This document shows positions 1 through 7,489 of a stretch of DNA of 32,243 bases, piece by piece. The position numbers and the translations under genes were made by a program. Within the stretch, counting starts at the first letter, position 1, and each line of letters opens with the position of its first letter. Source of the DNA: Bradyrhizobiaceae bacterium PARB1 (GTDB taxonomy: Bacteria; Pseudomonadota; Alphaproteobacteria; Rhizobiales; Xanthobacteraceae); the NCBI GenBank assembly GCA_002256345.1, contig NKIY01000021.1, forward strand, positions 1-32,243. The letters are read 5' to 3'. The notes under the pieces were generated by a model. The model was not told the origin of the DNA and ran no database searches. It saw only the letters and a program-made list of their open reading frames with translations.

Positions 1-127
1 TAAGCAACTGCTATCTCGCTGAGCGATCCACGAATCTGTCTCACGCGCCGAGATCGGTCGGAAGCCGTGGATTTTCAGGCAAACGCCGCTGAAAGATCCT
101 GCTGAGACAGCTTGACTGTTCAGATAA
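1..127. other. Foreign left-edge segment adjoining truncated ardC
   Basis: This segment does not continue the ardC reading frame that begins just to its right; an in-frame TAA at 125-127 closes that frame. The abrupt loss of homology suggests the end of an insertion or a deletion joint. I do not recognise the element, and no terminal repeat can be tested because the window starts here. Confidence 0.3.
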
Positions 128-355
128 ATCGCCGAGATGAGCGCCGCCTTCTGCTGCGCATCGCTCGGTATCGTCCCCACCGTCCGCCATGCCGATTACA
201 TCGGCTCCTGGCTGGAGGTGCTGCGCGAGGACAATCGCGCGATCGTCCGCGCCGCCTCGCAGGCGAGCAAGGCGGCGGACTGGATCTTGTCGTTCCTGCC
301 CGAGGCCGAAACGACGGACCCTGGCAGCGACGCGATCGACAGGAGGGCGGCATGA
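128..355 (+). pseudogene. ardC: C-terminal remnant of ArdC-like antirestriction protein
   Basis: About 75 residues match the tail of ArdC/DUF1738-type proteins as I know them: AEMSAAFCCASLGI, then YIGSWLEVLREDNRAI, then a helix AASQASKAADWIL. Full ArdC proteins are about 300 residues, with an N-terminal ssDNA-binding domain and a zincin-like metalloprotease domain; both are missing here. A stop sits at 125-127, directly before the homologous stretch. An ATG at 137 could start a 72-residue peptide, but it is probably not functional. The final TGA overlaps the next gene's ATG (ATGA at 352-355), which is the usual coupling in intact versions. In full-length form ArdC protects incoming DNA against restriction; this copy should not. 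Confidence 0.65.
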
Positions 356-723
356 TCCTCCTGACCGACGAACTGCGCGCGCAGCTACTGGCCAACGGCC
401 GCATCCGCGACGCCGACCATGTGCCGGTGGTCAAGTTTTTTAATCCGCTCGGTGAGGGCGTCTGGCTTGCGACAGAGCTCGGCCCCGACGGCGACACGCT
501 GTTCGGTCTGGCCGATCTTGGCGAACCGGAGCTCGGCTATTTCTCGCTCGAGGAAATGATCTCGGTGCGCCTGCCGTTCGGGTTGGGTATCGAGCGCGAC
601 ATCCTCTTCACCGGCCAGTTCCCGATCTCGGTCTGGGCCGAGGCCGCGCGCGAAGCCGGCAGCATTCGCCGCGCCGAACGGATTATCCGTGCGGCAGGGC
701 GGTCCCGGTGGGACGGCGTGTGA
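352..723 (+). CDS. DUF2958 domain protein
   Basis: A 123-residue protein starting MILLTDELRAQLLANG, with the VVKFFNPLGEGVWLATEL and LFGLADLGEPELGYFSLEE segments typical of DUF2958. The family is carried by plasmids and integrative elements; its biochemical role is not known to me. The start at 352 is chosen because it has an AGGAGG-type site about 7 nt upstream and overlaps the ardC stop. A longer reading of the same frame from 112 would run antiparallel to family homology and through the ardC frame. The gene ends in a TGATG overlap with the next gene, so three genes appear translationally coupled. Confidence 0.85.
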   Translation: MILLTDELRAQLLANGRIRDADHVPVVKFFNPLGEGVWLATELGPDGDTLFGLADLGEPELGYFSLEEMISVRLPFGLGIERDILFTGQFPISVWAEAAREAGSIRRAERIIRAAGRSRWDGV

Positions 724-1499
724 TGCGCTTCCGCCGTTGGCATCGACCCGAACCCTATGGCGACACGTCGCGAAAGCGTGCGGCGTTTCTCCGCAAGCAG
801 CGCCTCGAACGCGAGGCGCTGCCCCTTTTTGCCGACGAGATCGCCGCCGGCCAACATGGCGTCGACGAGGAGATGGCCCGTCGCGCCGTCTGGTGGGACG
901 AGGCCGAACGGGCGCGCCGCCGCATGCGGGCGGCCTCCTGGCGCAAGGCCCGCACCCGCCTGTTCGCGTTGCCCGACGCGCTGCGGAGCACCGTGCGCGA
1001 GATCTGGCGCGATTGCCCCTATCCGGCCGATCCGGGCTATTTCGCGGATCTGCTCCACCAGATCGACGTCGGCCGCGTCGATCCGCACCGGCCGCCCTGG
1101 AAGTTCCACCCGGAGCTGAAGGCACGGATGACGCCGGACCCGTCGAGCTTCGACGCCGCCTTCCGCCAGATCGGCCAGCGCAAGGTCGGCGGCGGGCCGA
1201 AGACCACGGAGGCGGACGAGCTGCTGTTTTGCGGCAATCTCGGCTCCGGCATCCTCTTCCTGCGTTCGCGCGTGCGCCTGATCGAGCGCCACGAGAGCTT
1301 CTACACCTCGTCGGGCCATCGCCTGCGCGACTCCAAGGTCGGCAGTGGTGGGCACTTCGTCGAGATCGAGATTACGGGCGACTGCTCGGACGCGGAGCTG
1401 GCGACGATCGAGCGCATTGCCCAGGCGGCCGACACGCGGCCCGTCGCGGTCAGGAGGGCCGCGCGGCCTGGCCGGATGACGAGCGGGAGAACGGCATGA
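723..1499 (+). CDS. Hypothetical protein, basic N-terminus
   Basis: A 258-residue protein starting MRFRRWHRPEP. The first 90 residues are very rich in Arg, Glu and Ala and look helical (KRAAFLRKQRLEREAL; AERARRRMRAASWRKA), suggesting a charged, possibly nucleic-acid-binding segment. The rest is a mixed globular region, including LFCGNLGSGILFL and VEIEITGDCSDAELATIE. I do not recognise a family. The ATG at 723 overlaps the DUF2958 stop (TGATG) and has no strong ribosome-binding site of its own, so translation is probably coupled. An upstream ATG at 708 is less likely. The last 20 residues are low-complexity and basic. Confidence 0.7.
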   Translation: MRFRRWHRPEPYGDTSRKRAAFLRKQRLEREALPLFADEIAAGQHGVDEEMARRAVWWDEAERARRRMRAASWRKARTRLFALPDALRSTVREIWRDCPYPADPGYFADLLHQIDVGRVDPHRPPWKFHPELKARMTPDPSSFDAAFRQIGQRKVGGGPKTTEADELLFCGNLGSGILFLRSRVRLIERHESFYTSSGHRLRDSKVGSGGHFVEIEITGDCSDAELATIERIAQAADTRPVAVRRAARPGRMTSGRTA

Positions 1500-1702
1500 T
1501 GATCCCCACTGTCCTGCCGGCCGCTGCCTCTCGCCCTGGGCGGTGTTCTCCCGGCGTGCCGCCGCGGCCTCCGCAAAGTCAACGGCCTTGCCGTTCCCCA
1601 TCGCCGCCGCCCAAAGGCGCCCGCTTCGGTGACTGTCCGGGATTCCGGCGGTCCCTCGGAGCCCTACCGCTCACGGTGAGCGGCAGCAGCCAGGAGGTCT
1701 CC
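1500..1702. other. Intergenic region with hairpin before 1703 gene
   Basis: About 200 nt with no convincing gene. It contains the perfect stem CCGCTCA/TGAGCGG at 1667-1683, with a three-base loop and no T-run. The ribosome-binding site AGGAGG follows at 1692-1697. The hairpin sits close enough to the next start to act on translation or mRNA ends rather than as a clean terminator. Confidence 0.45.
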
Positions 1703-2083
1703 ATGCGTAGCTCGACATCCATCGAATCCGTCTTCGTTTTCGGCTCCAATCTCGCGGGGCGCCACGGCAAGGGCGCGGCCCTGTGGGCTCGCCGGCACCG
1801 CGGCGCGATCTACGGCCGGGGCGTCGGGCCGCAGGGACGCGCCTATGCAATCCCTACCAAGGATCGCCAGTTGCGCGTGCTGCCCCTCGCGATCATCCGC
1901 GGCTATGTCGGCGACTTCCTCGCCTATGCCCGCCTTCGGGCCGAGCAGCGCTTCGAGGTCACGCCGATCGGCTGCGGCCTCGCCGGCTACCGCCCGGACC
2001 AGATCGCCCCGATGTTCGCCGGCGCTCCGGCGAACGTCATCCTGCCGGATGCCTTCCGCGCCTTGCTGGCCTCGCGGCCCTGA
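1703..2083 (+). CDS. A1S_2505-type phage/plasmid conserved protein
   Basis: A 126-residue protein with the pattern of the A1S_2505-like non-structural phage family: VFVFGSNLAGRHGKGAAL near the N-terminus, YAIPTKD in the middle, and IGCGLAGYRPDQIAPMF followed by ILP near the end. The glycine-rich N-terminal motif and the late IGCGLAGY motif recall macro-domain-like nucleotide-binding folds, but that is inference. The start is set by AGGAGG 5 nt upstream of the ATG at 1703. It stands alone between two non-coding stretches. Confidence 0.75.
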   Translation: MRSSTSIESVFVFGSNLAGRHGKGAALWARRHRGAIYGRGVGPQGRAYAIPTKDRQLRVLPLAIIRGYVGDFLAYARLRAEQRFEVTPIGCGLAGYRPDQIAPMFAGAPANVILPDAFRALLASRP

Positions 2084-2301
2084 CCGCCGGGGCTTGCCTC
2101 GGAGGCGCGTCTCGGCTGAGCGCAAGCTTCCTCCCGCTCGCAACGGCGACCCGCCGCGCTGGTCCGGTCACGAACGACGTCGCCGTCGATTTCCCGGAAC
2201 CTTCAGGCGTCTCGGCGGTTTCGGCCGATACCCGCGAAGCGACTATTCTAGTCGCCGCTGGCGCAAGTGACCGGAGGCGAAAAACAGCCAGGGGGCTGAC
2301 A
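2084..2301. other. Intergenic region before response regulator
   Basis: About 220 nt. The response-regulator frame stays open across it but shows no family-like residues until after 2302, so I treat it as non-coding. No clear promoter or hairpin was recognised. Confidence 0.35.
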
Positions 2302-2706
2302 TTGGATACGGAACCGGACCAACCGCAGACCCTCCTCGTCGTGGAGGATGACATCTTTATCCGCCTCGACATCGCGGACTACCTGCGCGGCTGCGGCTGG
2401 GTTGTGGTGGAGGCAGGCTCGGCCGCCGAGGCGGTCGCCCTGCTCGAATCCGGCGCCCCCGTCGATCTCGTCTTCTCCGATATCCAGATGCCCGGCACGA
2501 TGGACGGCTTCGGCCTTGCGGCATGGGTACGCCAGCATCGGCCGGGCGTTCGCATCATTCTCACGTCCGGCGCCGTCCAGAGAACCGAGGCGGCCGTCTC
2601 CCTCTGCGACGAGGGACCGATCGGCAAGCCCTATGATCAGCAGCGCCTTGCCGAACGCATCCGCCATCACCTTGCGTCGGCTGCAACGGGGGCGGTGGGG
2701 GCATAA
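2302..2706 (+). CDS. Single-domain response regulator (receiver only)
   Basis: A 134-residue CheY-like receiver domain with no output domain. The acidic pocket is VVEDD, the phospho-acceptor Asp is in VFSDIQMPG, the conserved Thr/Ser switch is in ILTSGA, and the Lys is in IGKPY. All four key positions are present, so it should be phosphorylatable. The start is uncertain: the TTG at 2302 has GGGGG about 7 nt upstream and places VVEDD at a normal distance from the N-terminus, and no ATG fits. No histidine kinase is encoded nearby, so the partner is probably on the host chromosome. Receiver-only proteins in alphaproteobacteria often act in phosphorelays or as adaptors. Confidence 0.8.
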   Translation: MDTEPDQPQTLLVVEDDIFIRLDIADYLRGCGWVVVEAGSAAEAVALLESGAPVDLVFSDIQMPGTMDGFGLAAWVRQHRPGVRIILTSGAVQRTEAAVSLCDEGPIGKPYDQQRLAERIRHHLASAATGAVGA

Positions 2707-2767
2707 GCCGGCGGGCGACGGCGCCTGCCTCGCGCGGTTTAGAGGGAGAGAGGGGATGGGGATTTCG

Positions 2768-2820
2768 TGACGGGTTGATAGCGGAGAGAGAGGCTCTCGG
2801 CGCCCGTCGCGGAGTAGTCC
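2768..2820 (+). promoter_or_regulatory. Type-2 structured leader, copy 1 (parB-like gene)
   Basis: A 53-nt stretch ending 3 nt before the ATG at 2824. It matches 6851-6903 at 46 of 53 positions without gaps (counted by hand). An outer stem GACGGG/CCCGTC encloses the sequence GAGAGAGGCTCTC, which can form a short inner hairpin. The GCGGAG ribosome-binding site follows the outer stem directly. An attenuator or translational control element is an inference from repetition and position. Confidence 0.55.
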
Positions 2821-2823
2821 ACC

Positions 2824-4974
2824 ATGGCAAAGGTTGCCAAGAAGATCACCCTCTCGCGCTCGCGCGACATTCCCTTCAACCAGCTCGAACGCAGCGCCTC
2901 CAATGTCCGGCGCATCAAGACGCCGGCCGCCGTGACTGAGATGGCCGAGGACATCGCCTATCGCGGCCTCCTCCAGAGCCTCAATGTCCGCCCGATCCTC
3001 GACGCCGATGGCAACGAGACCGGCCGGTTCGAGGTCCCGGCCGGCGAGACCCGCTTCGACGCGCTGGAGCTGCTCGTCAAGCAGAAGCGCATGTCGAAGA
3101 CCGAAGCCGTGCCCTGCGTGTGCCGCGATCCCAACAGCGGCATTCTCGCCGAGGACGACAGCCTCGCGGAGAACACGCTGCGCCGCGCCCTCCATCCGCT
3201 CGACGAGTTCCGCGCCTTCCTCGCCATGCGGGAAAAGGGCATGTCGGAGGACGAGATCGCCTTCGCCCACCGCACCAGTAAGCGCGTCGTCGCTCAGCGG
3301 CTCGCCCTCGCCAAGGTCTCACCCAAGCTGCACGACGCCTTCGAGACCGGCGCGATGTCGCTGGCGGAACTGGAGGCGTTCACGGCCCATCCCGATCACG
3401 CCCGCCAGGAGCAGATCTGGGAGGCCATCGAGAACTCCCACTTCCGCGAAACCTGGCGGATTCGCGAAATGCTCACCGAGACCAGCGTTCCGGCCTCCGA
3501 CAAGCGCGCCCGCTTCATCGGCCTCGACGCCTATGCGGCGGCCGGCGGCCCGGTCCTGCCGCGCTACCTCTTCGACGACGATGAGGACGGCTGGCTAGAG
3601 GACGTGCCGCTTCTCGACCGGCTGGTCGGCGAGAAGCTCAAGGCCGCCGCCGCCGAGGTGGCCGCCGAGGGCTGGAAGTGGGTCGCCGCCGACCTTGAGC
3701 TGCCCTACGGCTACGACCACGACCTGCGCGGCATCACCGGCGCGTTCGCGGAGCTGACCAAGAAGGAACGCCGCGAGCGCGACAAGCTGCGCAAGGAGCA
3801 GGAGCGGCTCGAGGCCGAACGTGCGGGCCATGACGAACTGCCCGACGAAATCGACCAGCGCCTCGGCGAGATCGAGAAGCTGCTCGAAGCCTTCGAGCGC
3901 CGTCCGGCCGTCTACGATCCGGCCGAGATCGCCATCGCCGGCGTTTTCGTCAGTGTCGACGAGGACGGCGAGCTGATGGTGGATCGCGGCTGGGTCCGTC
4001 CGCAGGACGAGCCGGTCGAGACCGTCGAGGGCGCGGCGCCGGAGCTCGACGCAGACGGTGGCGGTGAGGCCGATGGCGCGACCGCGCCGCAGGTGCAGCG
4101 CGCCGTCATCACCATCGGCGGCGAGGCGTCCGAGCCGGAGCCCGACGACGACGACGAGATCGTCAAGCCGCTCCCCGAGCGGCTGGTGATCGAGCTGACC
4201 GCGCACCGGACCATTGCGCTGCGCGAGGCCGTGGGCGCCAATCCGCATGTCGCCATGACCGCGTTGCTGCACAAGCTGGTGCGCGACACCTTCCGGCGCT
4301 CCACCCGCGGCGCGTCGGTTCAGGTCTCGGTGCTGGAAGTCTATTGCCGCGAACAGGGTGTGGACCTCAAGAACAGCCCCTATGCGAAGGCGGTGGTAGA
4401 GCGGAACGACGGCTGGAAGGCCGATGTGCCGGCCGACGACGACGCTCTGTGGGACTGGCTCGCCGCGCTCGACGAGGCGAGCCGCATGGCGCTGCTTGCC
4501 CATTGCGTCGCCTACGGGATCAACGCGCTCTACGAGCGGCCGAACCCGTTCAGCGCCACCGGCATTTCCGAACAGCAGCTCCAGGCCCGCATGGCGGAAG
4601 CCGATCGGCTTGCCCGCGCGACCGGCCTCGACATGGCGGAAGCCGGTTTCCGGCCCACCGTCGCGAACTACTTCGGCCGCATCACGAAGCGGAAAATCCT
4701 CGAAGCCGTAGCCGAAGCGGTCGGCGAGGGCACCGCCAACCTGCTCGCCTTCGAGAAGAAGGACAAGATGGCGGCCGAAGCGGAGGAGCGGCTGGCGAAC
4801 ACCGGCTGGCTGCCCGAGCCTCTGCGCCTGCTCGCCGACGAGCCGGCCGTCGAGGCGTCCGCGCAGCAGGACGAGGAGAACGTGGCGCTGCCCGACTTCC
4901 TCGCCGGCGGCGACGAGGCGGAAACCGCTGCCGAACCTGCCGACGATCCGGTGGCCCTGGTCGCCGCCGAGTAA
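2824..4974 (+). CDS. Large ParB/RepB/Spo0J-family protein
   Basis: A 716-residue protein, about twice the length of a classical plasmid ParB. Residues of about 15-130 form a ParB N-terminal domain: IPFNQLERSASNVRR, then AGETRFDAL at the place of the canonical GERRxxA box, then AENTLRRALHPLDEF. A helix-turn-helix follows at about 140-170 (DEIAFAHRTSKRVVAQRL). The middle (about 310-350) is a charged coiled-coil-like segment rich in Lys, Glu and Arg. An acidic linker (EPEPDDDDEIVKPLPERL) leads to a C-terminal region of unknown fold ending in an acidic tail. ParB proteins bind DNA sites and CTP in partition; the altered box and the long C-terminus make a non-partition role possible. No parA is in the window. 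The type-2 leader lies directly upstream. Confidence 0.85.
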   Translation: MAKVAKKITLSRSRDIPFNQLERSASNVRRIKTPAAVTEMAEDIAYRGLLQSLNVRPILDADGNETGRFEVPAGETRFDALELLVKQKRMSKTEAVPCVCRDPNSGILAEDDSLAENTLRRALHPLDEFRAFLAMREKGMSEDEIAFAHRTSKRVVAQRLALAKVSPKLHDAFETGAMSLAELEAFTAHPDHARQEQIWEAIENSHFRETWRIREMLTETSVPASDKRARFIGLDAYAAAGGPVLPRYLFDDDEDGWLEDVPLLDRLVGEKLKAAAAEVAAEGWKWVAADLELPYGYDHDLRGITGAFAELTKKERRERDKLRKEQERLEAERAGHDELPDEIDQRLGEIEKLLEAFERRPAVYDPAEIAIAGVFVSVDEDGELMVDRGWVRPQDEPVETVEGAAPELDADGGGEADGATAPQVQRAVITIGGEASEPEPDDDDEIVKPLPERLVIELTAHRTIALREAVGANPHVAMTALLHKLVRDTFRRSTRGASVQVSVLEVYCREQGVDLKNSPYAKAVVERNDGWKADVPADDDALWDWLAALDEASRMALLAHCVAYGINALYERPNPFSATGISEQQLQARMAEADRLARATGLDMAEAGFRPTVANYFGRITKRKILEAVAEAVGEGTANLLAFEKKDKMAAEAEERLANTGWLPEPLRLLADEPAVEASAQQDEENVALPDFLAGGDEAETAAEPADDPVALVAAE

Positions 4975-5027
4975 CCGCAGCAGCGGGGCGGCTCCGGCCG
5001 CTCCGCATCCCGTCCCCTTCCACCACA

Positions 5028-5065
5028 CGGCCCGGCATCCCGCCGGGCCGTTTTCGTTTCAGGAG
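5028..5065 (+). promoter_or_regulatory. Hairpin-RBS unit 1
   Basis: Perfect stem CGGCCCGG/CCGGGCCG at 5028-5050, then TTTTCGTTTC and the ribosome-binding site AGGAG, then ATG at 5074. The hairpin plus T-tract looks like an intrinsic terminator of the parB-like gene, but it lies only about 10 nt before the next gene's ribosome-binding site. The same design recurs at 5571, 7490, 8163 and 8921. Confidence 0.6.
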
Positions 5066-5073
5066 ATCAATCC

Positions 5074-5547
5074 ATGCCCGCATACAATGTCTATGACGCC
5101 CCGCTCGGCAGCCTGATCCGGTACTTCGACGGCACCCCGAAGCCGCCGGCCCGCTTCACCAAGAAGCTAGCCGCTTGGCAAAGCCGAAACGGTGTCGGCC
5201 GGCTCGTGCGCAAGCAGCCCAGCCGCGAGCGCGCGACCTATACCGCGCCTGCCTCGATCACCCTGCACGAAGGCAACTTCGCCTCCGGCTCGGTCATCCT
5301 CGTCACCGTCATGCGCACGCATTCGGTCGATAGCCATCTCGGCTTCGAGATCGTCGAGCGGCCGAAGATCGGCATGGTCCGCGTGCTTCACCCCATCGGC
5401 GACGACGAGGAGCTGCTGCATCTCGCGGAGAACCGCGAGGCCGCAGAACTTTGGCTGGCAAAGGCCGGATACAGCCGTTGCCGCCTGGAGGAGATCACGG
5501 CCGATGAGGTCGGCGCCGACGTCGTCGAGGGTCGGGCGGCCGCCTGA
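5074..5547 (+). CDS. Hypothetical accessory protein
   Basis: A 157-residue soluble protein starting MPAYNVYDAPLGSLIRYFDG. The first third is basic (PPARFTKKLAAWQSRNG; RLVRKQPSRERAT). The rest alternates beta-like and helical stretches (LHEGNFASGSVILVTVMR; LHLAENREAAELWLAKAG). I do not recognise a family, though proteins of this look are common on rhizobial plasmids. It is the first gene after the parB-like gene and has a good AGGAG site. It is separated from both neighbours by hairpin-RBS units, so it may form its own expression unit. Confidence 0.7.
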   Translation: MPAYNVYDAPLGSLIRYFDGTPKPPARFTKKLAAWQSRNGVGRLVRKQPSRERATYTAPASITLHEGNFASGSVILVTVMRTHSVDSHLGFEIVERPKIGMVRVLHPIGDDEELLHLAENREAAELWLAKAGYSRCRLEEITADEVGADVVEGRAAA

Positions 5548-5570
5548 CCCTCGCTCGTTCCCTCTCACAA

Positions 5571-5611
5571 GGCCCGCAGTCGAAAGACCGCGGGCCATTT
5601 TCGTTTCTGGA
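5571..5611 (+). promoter_or_regulatory. Hairpin-RBS unit 2
   Basis: Stem GGCCCGC-A-GTC with loop GAAA and GAC-C-GCGGGCC at 5571-5596 (one mismatch). It is followed by ATTTTCGTTTC and TGGAG, with the ATG at 5620. The arrangement is the same as unit 1, but the stem sequence differs. Confidence 0.55.
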
Positions 5612-5619
5612 GAAACCCT

Positions 5620-5886
5620 ATGGCTATTCCCGATTATGCCCGCACCAACTTCAACACGCTGCTGCGCGCCGCCGGTGACGGCAATCTCGCACTCATGGAG
5701 TGCCTGGATGCCGTGACCGGCGATCGCCGCTATGTGCTCTGCGCCGTTGGTCGCGCGGACGACGGCGATTTCGTCATGACGCCCTTCGGCCATCTCGCCG
5801 ATGGCAATCCCTACGACGCCTATCTGCCGCCCCATCCCGACGATCTGGACGGCTTCATCGCGAATGCCGATGGAGGCGCATCATGA
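5620..5886 (+). CDS. DUF6117 family protein
   Basis: An 88-residue protein starting MAIPDYARTNFNTLL. It has DGNLALMECLDAVTGDRRY, YVLCAVGR and FVMTPFGHLADGNPYDAYLPP, which is the DUF6117 pattern as I know it. Length is as expected for the family. The function is unknown. The TGGAG site lies about 8 nt upstream. The stop overlaps the next start (ATGA at 5883-5886), so the two genes are probably translated together. Confidence 0.8.
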   Translation: MAIPDYARTNFNTLLRAAGDGNLALMECLDAVTGDRRYVLCAVGRADDGDFVMTPFGHLADGNPYDAYLPPHPDDLDGFIANADGGAS

Positions 5887-6179
5887 TGACGGTCGAGGAG
5901 ATTTTCGCCGAGGACCGCGGCAATGCTCCCGCGGAGCGTTCGCTTCCGTGGGAGGAGGTGCGCGACGGCATGACCGTCGTCATCGAGCCCAAGCCCCATT
6001 GGGCCGACGATGCGCGGGCCTTCCGGCTCGATGCCCGCGAATATTGCTACTACGCCGACTGGACCCGGAATGGCGCCCGCGCCCGGTTCTACGGCCACAT
6101 CGATACTTCCGGCGATGATCTGCTGCTGAAGGCTCGCGCCCTGATCGTCCGCGAGATCGCCGAAGGCCATTGGAGCTGA
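5883..6179 (+). CDS. Hypothetical protein, coupled to DUF6117 gene
   Basis: A 98-residue protein starting MMTVEEIFAEDRGNA and ending EIAEGHWS. It contains WEEVRDGMTVVIEPKPHW and an aromatic stretch DAREYCYYADWTRNG. I do not recognise the family. The double ATG at 5883/5886 overlaps the previous stop, so coupling decides the start. There is no gene for about 370 nt downstream. Confidence 0.7.
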   Translation: MMTVEEIFAEDRGNAPAERSLPWEEVRDGMTVVIEPKPHWADDARAFRLDAREYCYYADWTRNGARARFYGHIDTSGDDLLLKARALIVREIAEGHWS

Positions 6180-6503
6180 TTGCAACATCGGGTCGAGCTT
6201 CAGTTTAACATCCGAAGCCGCCATCTCCGGTCTGCGATCGGGGATGGATTCCGTGCCCGGCCAGAAACTCAGGCTGACATCGGCGTGCCGCCGAGGCTGG
6301 CGCGGCGAGGCAACTGCGACGGGTTTCCGGCATCCTGTCGGCAGCAAAATACCACCCCGCTTCCATTCGCTGACCTTGGTCCGAGCCGTCTCGCTATCAA
6401 TCAACCCGTGAAGGGTCGGCTTACGCAAGCGTGCCGCCCTCGCGGAATCGGAAAGGCCCGACCGCGCGAGGGTGATTGCAGATCCGTTCAGACACTTCGG
6501 GCG
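6180..6503. other. Non-coding stretch with one strong hairpin
   Basis: No convincing gene on either strand. The open frames here overlap coding regions antisense or lack any start signal. A perfect 8-bp stem CCCTCGCG/CGCGAGGG spans 6437-6472. Its role is unknown; it may be part of the 5' leader of the gene at 6554. Confidence 0.4.
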
Positions 6504-6542
6504 CCTGTCGCGCGGGGGGTGGTCCCCCGCCTCCAAGACAGG
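6504..6542 (+). promoter_or_regulatory. Nested hairpin covering the RBS of the 6554 gene
   Basis: Outer stem CCTGTC (6504-6509) pairs with GACAGG (6537-6542). Inner stem GCGGGGG (6512-6518) pairs with CCCCCGC (6524-6530). The 3' arm contains the AGG of the CAGGAG ribosome-binding site, 11-12 nt before the ATG at 6554. When folded, the site would be blocked. Confidence 0.5.
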
Positions 6543-6553
6543 AGCCGGAACCC

Positions 6554-6718
6554 ATGTCCTACGCAGATGCCGCCGCCTTCGCCGCCAGCCTCGCCACCAC
6601 ACTGATGGTCTCCATCGTCGTGTTCCAGGCCGGGGACGGAACCCACGGCGCTTGCCCCGCCAACGAATTCGACGGCGACGATGAGATGGTGAAACTGGAA
6701 CTCGACCCATGGAGCTGA
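6554..6718 (+). CDS. Small hypothetical protein
   Basis: A 54-residue protein starting MSYADAAAFAASLATT and ending with an acidic tail and LDPWS. The middle stretch LMVSIVVFQAGDGTHG is hydrophobic but too short and too early broken to be a sure membrane segment. The CAGGAG site lies 9 nt upstream and is inside a hairpin. No family recognised. A GC-rich stem with CTTTC follows at 6745-6773. Confidence 0.6.
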   Translation: MSYADAAAFAASLATTLMVSIVVFQAGDGTHGACPANEFDGDDEMVKLELDPWS

Positions 6719-6744
6719 GACGCGAAGCGCCTCATCCCCGACGG

Positions 6745-6773
6745 CCCGGAACGCGCAGAACGCGTCCGGGCTT
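6745..6773 (+). terminator. Likely intrinsic terminator after 6554 gene
   Basis: Stem CCCGGA-A-CGCG / CGCG-TCCGGG with a CAGAA loop and one bulge, followed by CTTTC. The T-run is weak, so termination may be partial. Confidence 0.45.
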
Positions 6774-6850
6774 TCAGCGTTGCGGTGGCCGATCCATCAC
6801 CGGGGACCGCGCTGGCGGAAAGAGAGAGGAAGAGGCCGGGCCTTTGGCTG

Positions 6851-6903
6851 TGACGGGTTGGTTGCTGAGAGAGAGGCTCCCGGCTCCCGTCGCGGAGTGA
6901 TCC
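6851..6903 (+). promoter_or_regulatory. Type-2 structured leader, copy 2
   Basis: Matches 2768-2820 at 46 of 53 positions with no gap, and ends 2 nt before the ATG at 6906. The GACGGG/CCCGTC outer stem and the GAGAGAGGCTC core are kept. Changes lie mainly in loops and flanks, and the inner stem tolerates a T-to-C change by a G-T type pair. The same leader on two unrelated genes suggests shared control. Confidence 0.55.
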
Positions 6904-6905
6904 CG

Positions 6906-7463
6906 ATGACCCATGCCAGCAATTCCACCTTCGCGCCGATCGGGCGGATTCTCGCTGACCGCGTGCTACCCGGATTTCAGCGCACGCAGAAGCTCCCGTT
7001 GCGCATTTCCTGCCTCGGCACAGCCAGCTATGCCGGCGCCACAGATGCCGATTATCGCGACCGCAATGTCTCGCTCGGCGACGCTGCATCGCCGGAAGAT
7101 GCCATCGTCCTTGCCGCCGTCCGCGTCTCGCAAGGCGATATCCGCATCGGCGACGACGATGCGTTGCACTTCAGGCCGCGCCTGATCGTCGTTCAGGACA
7201 ACACGCTCGGCCTGGTCCTCGCCGGCGAGATCCGCGCCAGCATTATCCTCTGGCAGCAGCCGGTTGCCAGTGATGGCGAAGCCCGCCGCATCATAATCGA
7301 GGCCAGCCGCCTGCGCGGCATGGCCTTCGCCGCTTCCGGCGAACGCGATCATGCAACGGCCCGCGATCTCCGGTTCAGCGCAGCGCTGCTCGAAGCGCGG
7401 CTGGTCGATCCGGTCTGGCGCGAGACCGCTGCCGATCTTCTCCGGTTGCCCCAGGCGGCGTGA
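6906..7463 (+). CDS. Hypothetical protein with type-2 leader
   Basis: A 185-residue soluble protein starting MTHASNSTFAPIGRILADRV. It has beta-rich central stretches (AIVLAAVRVSQGDIRIG; RPRLIVVQDNTLGLVLAGE) and a helical, Arg-rich C-terminal third. I do not recognise a family. The start at 6906 is chosen because the conserved leader ends there; only a weak GCGGAG site precedes it. The earlier open frame before it is low-complexity and is not part of the gene. It is followed by hairpin-RBS unit 3. Confidence 0.65.
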   Translation: MTHASNSTFAPIGRILADRVLPGFQRTQKLPLRISCLGTASYAGATDADYRDRNVSLGDAASPEDAIVLAAVRVSQGDIRIGDDDALHFRPRLIVVQDNTLGLVLAGEIRASIILWQQPVASDGEARRIIIEASRLRGMAFAASGERDHATARDLRFSAALLEARLVDPVWRETAADLLRLPQAA

Positions 7464-7489
7464 ACCATCCGGCAATCTCGATCCCTTCG

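Noticed and set aside
3595-5028. 477-residue minus-strand frame opposite the parB-like gene
   Set aside because: It mirrors the plus-strand codon pattern of a recognised protein and has no family motif.
5820-6710. Minus-strand 296-residue frame over 5.8-6.7 kb
   Set aside because: Arg-rich low-complexity translation, antisense to three plus-strand genes, and no start signal.
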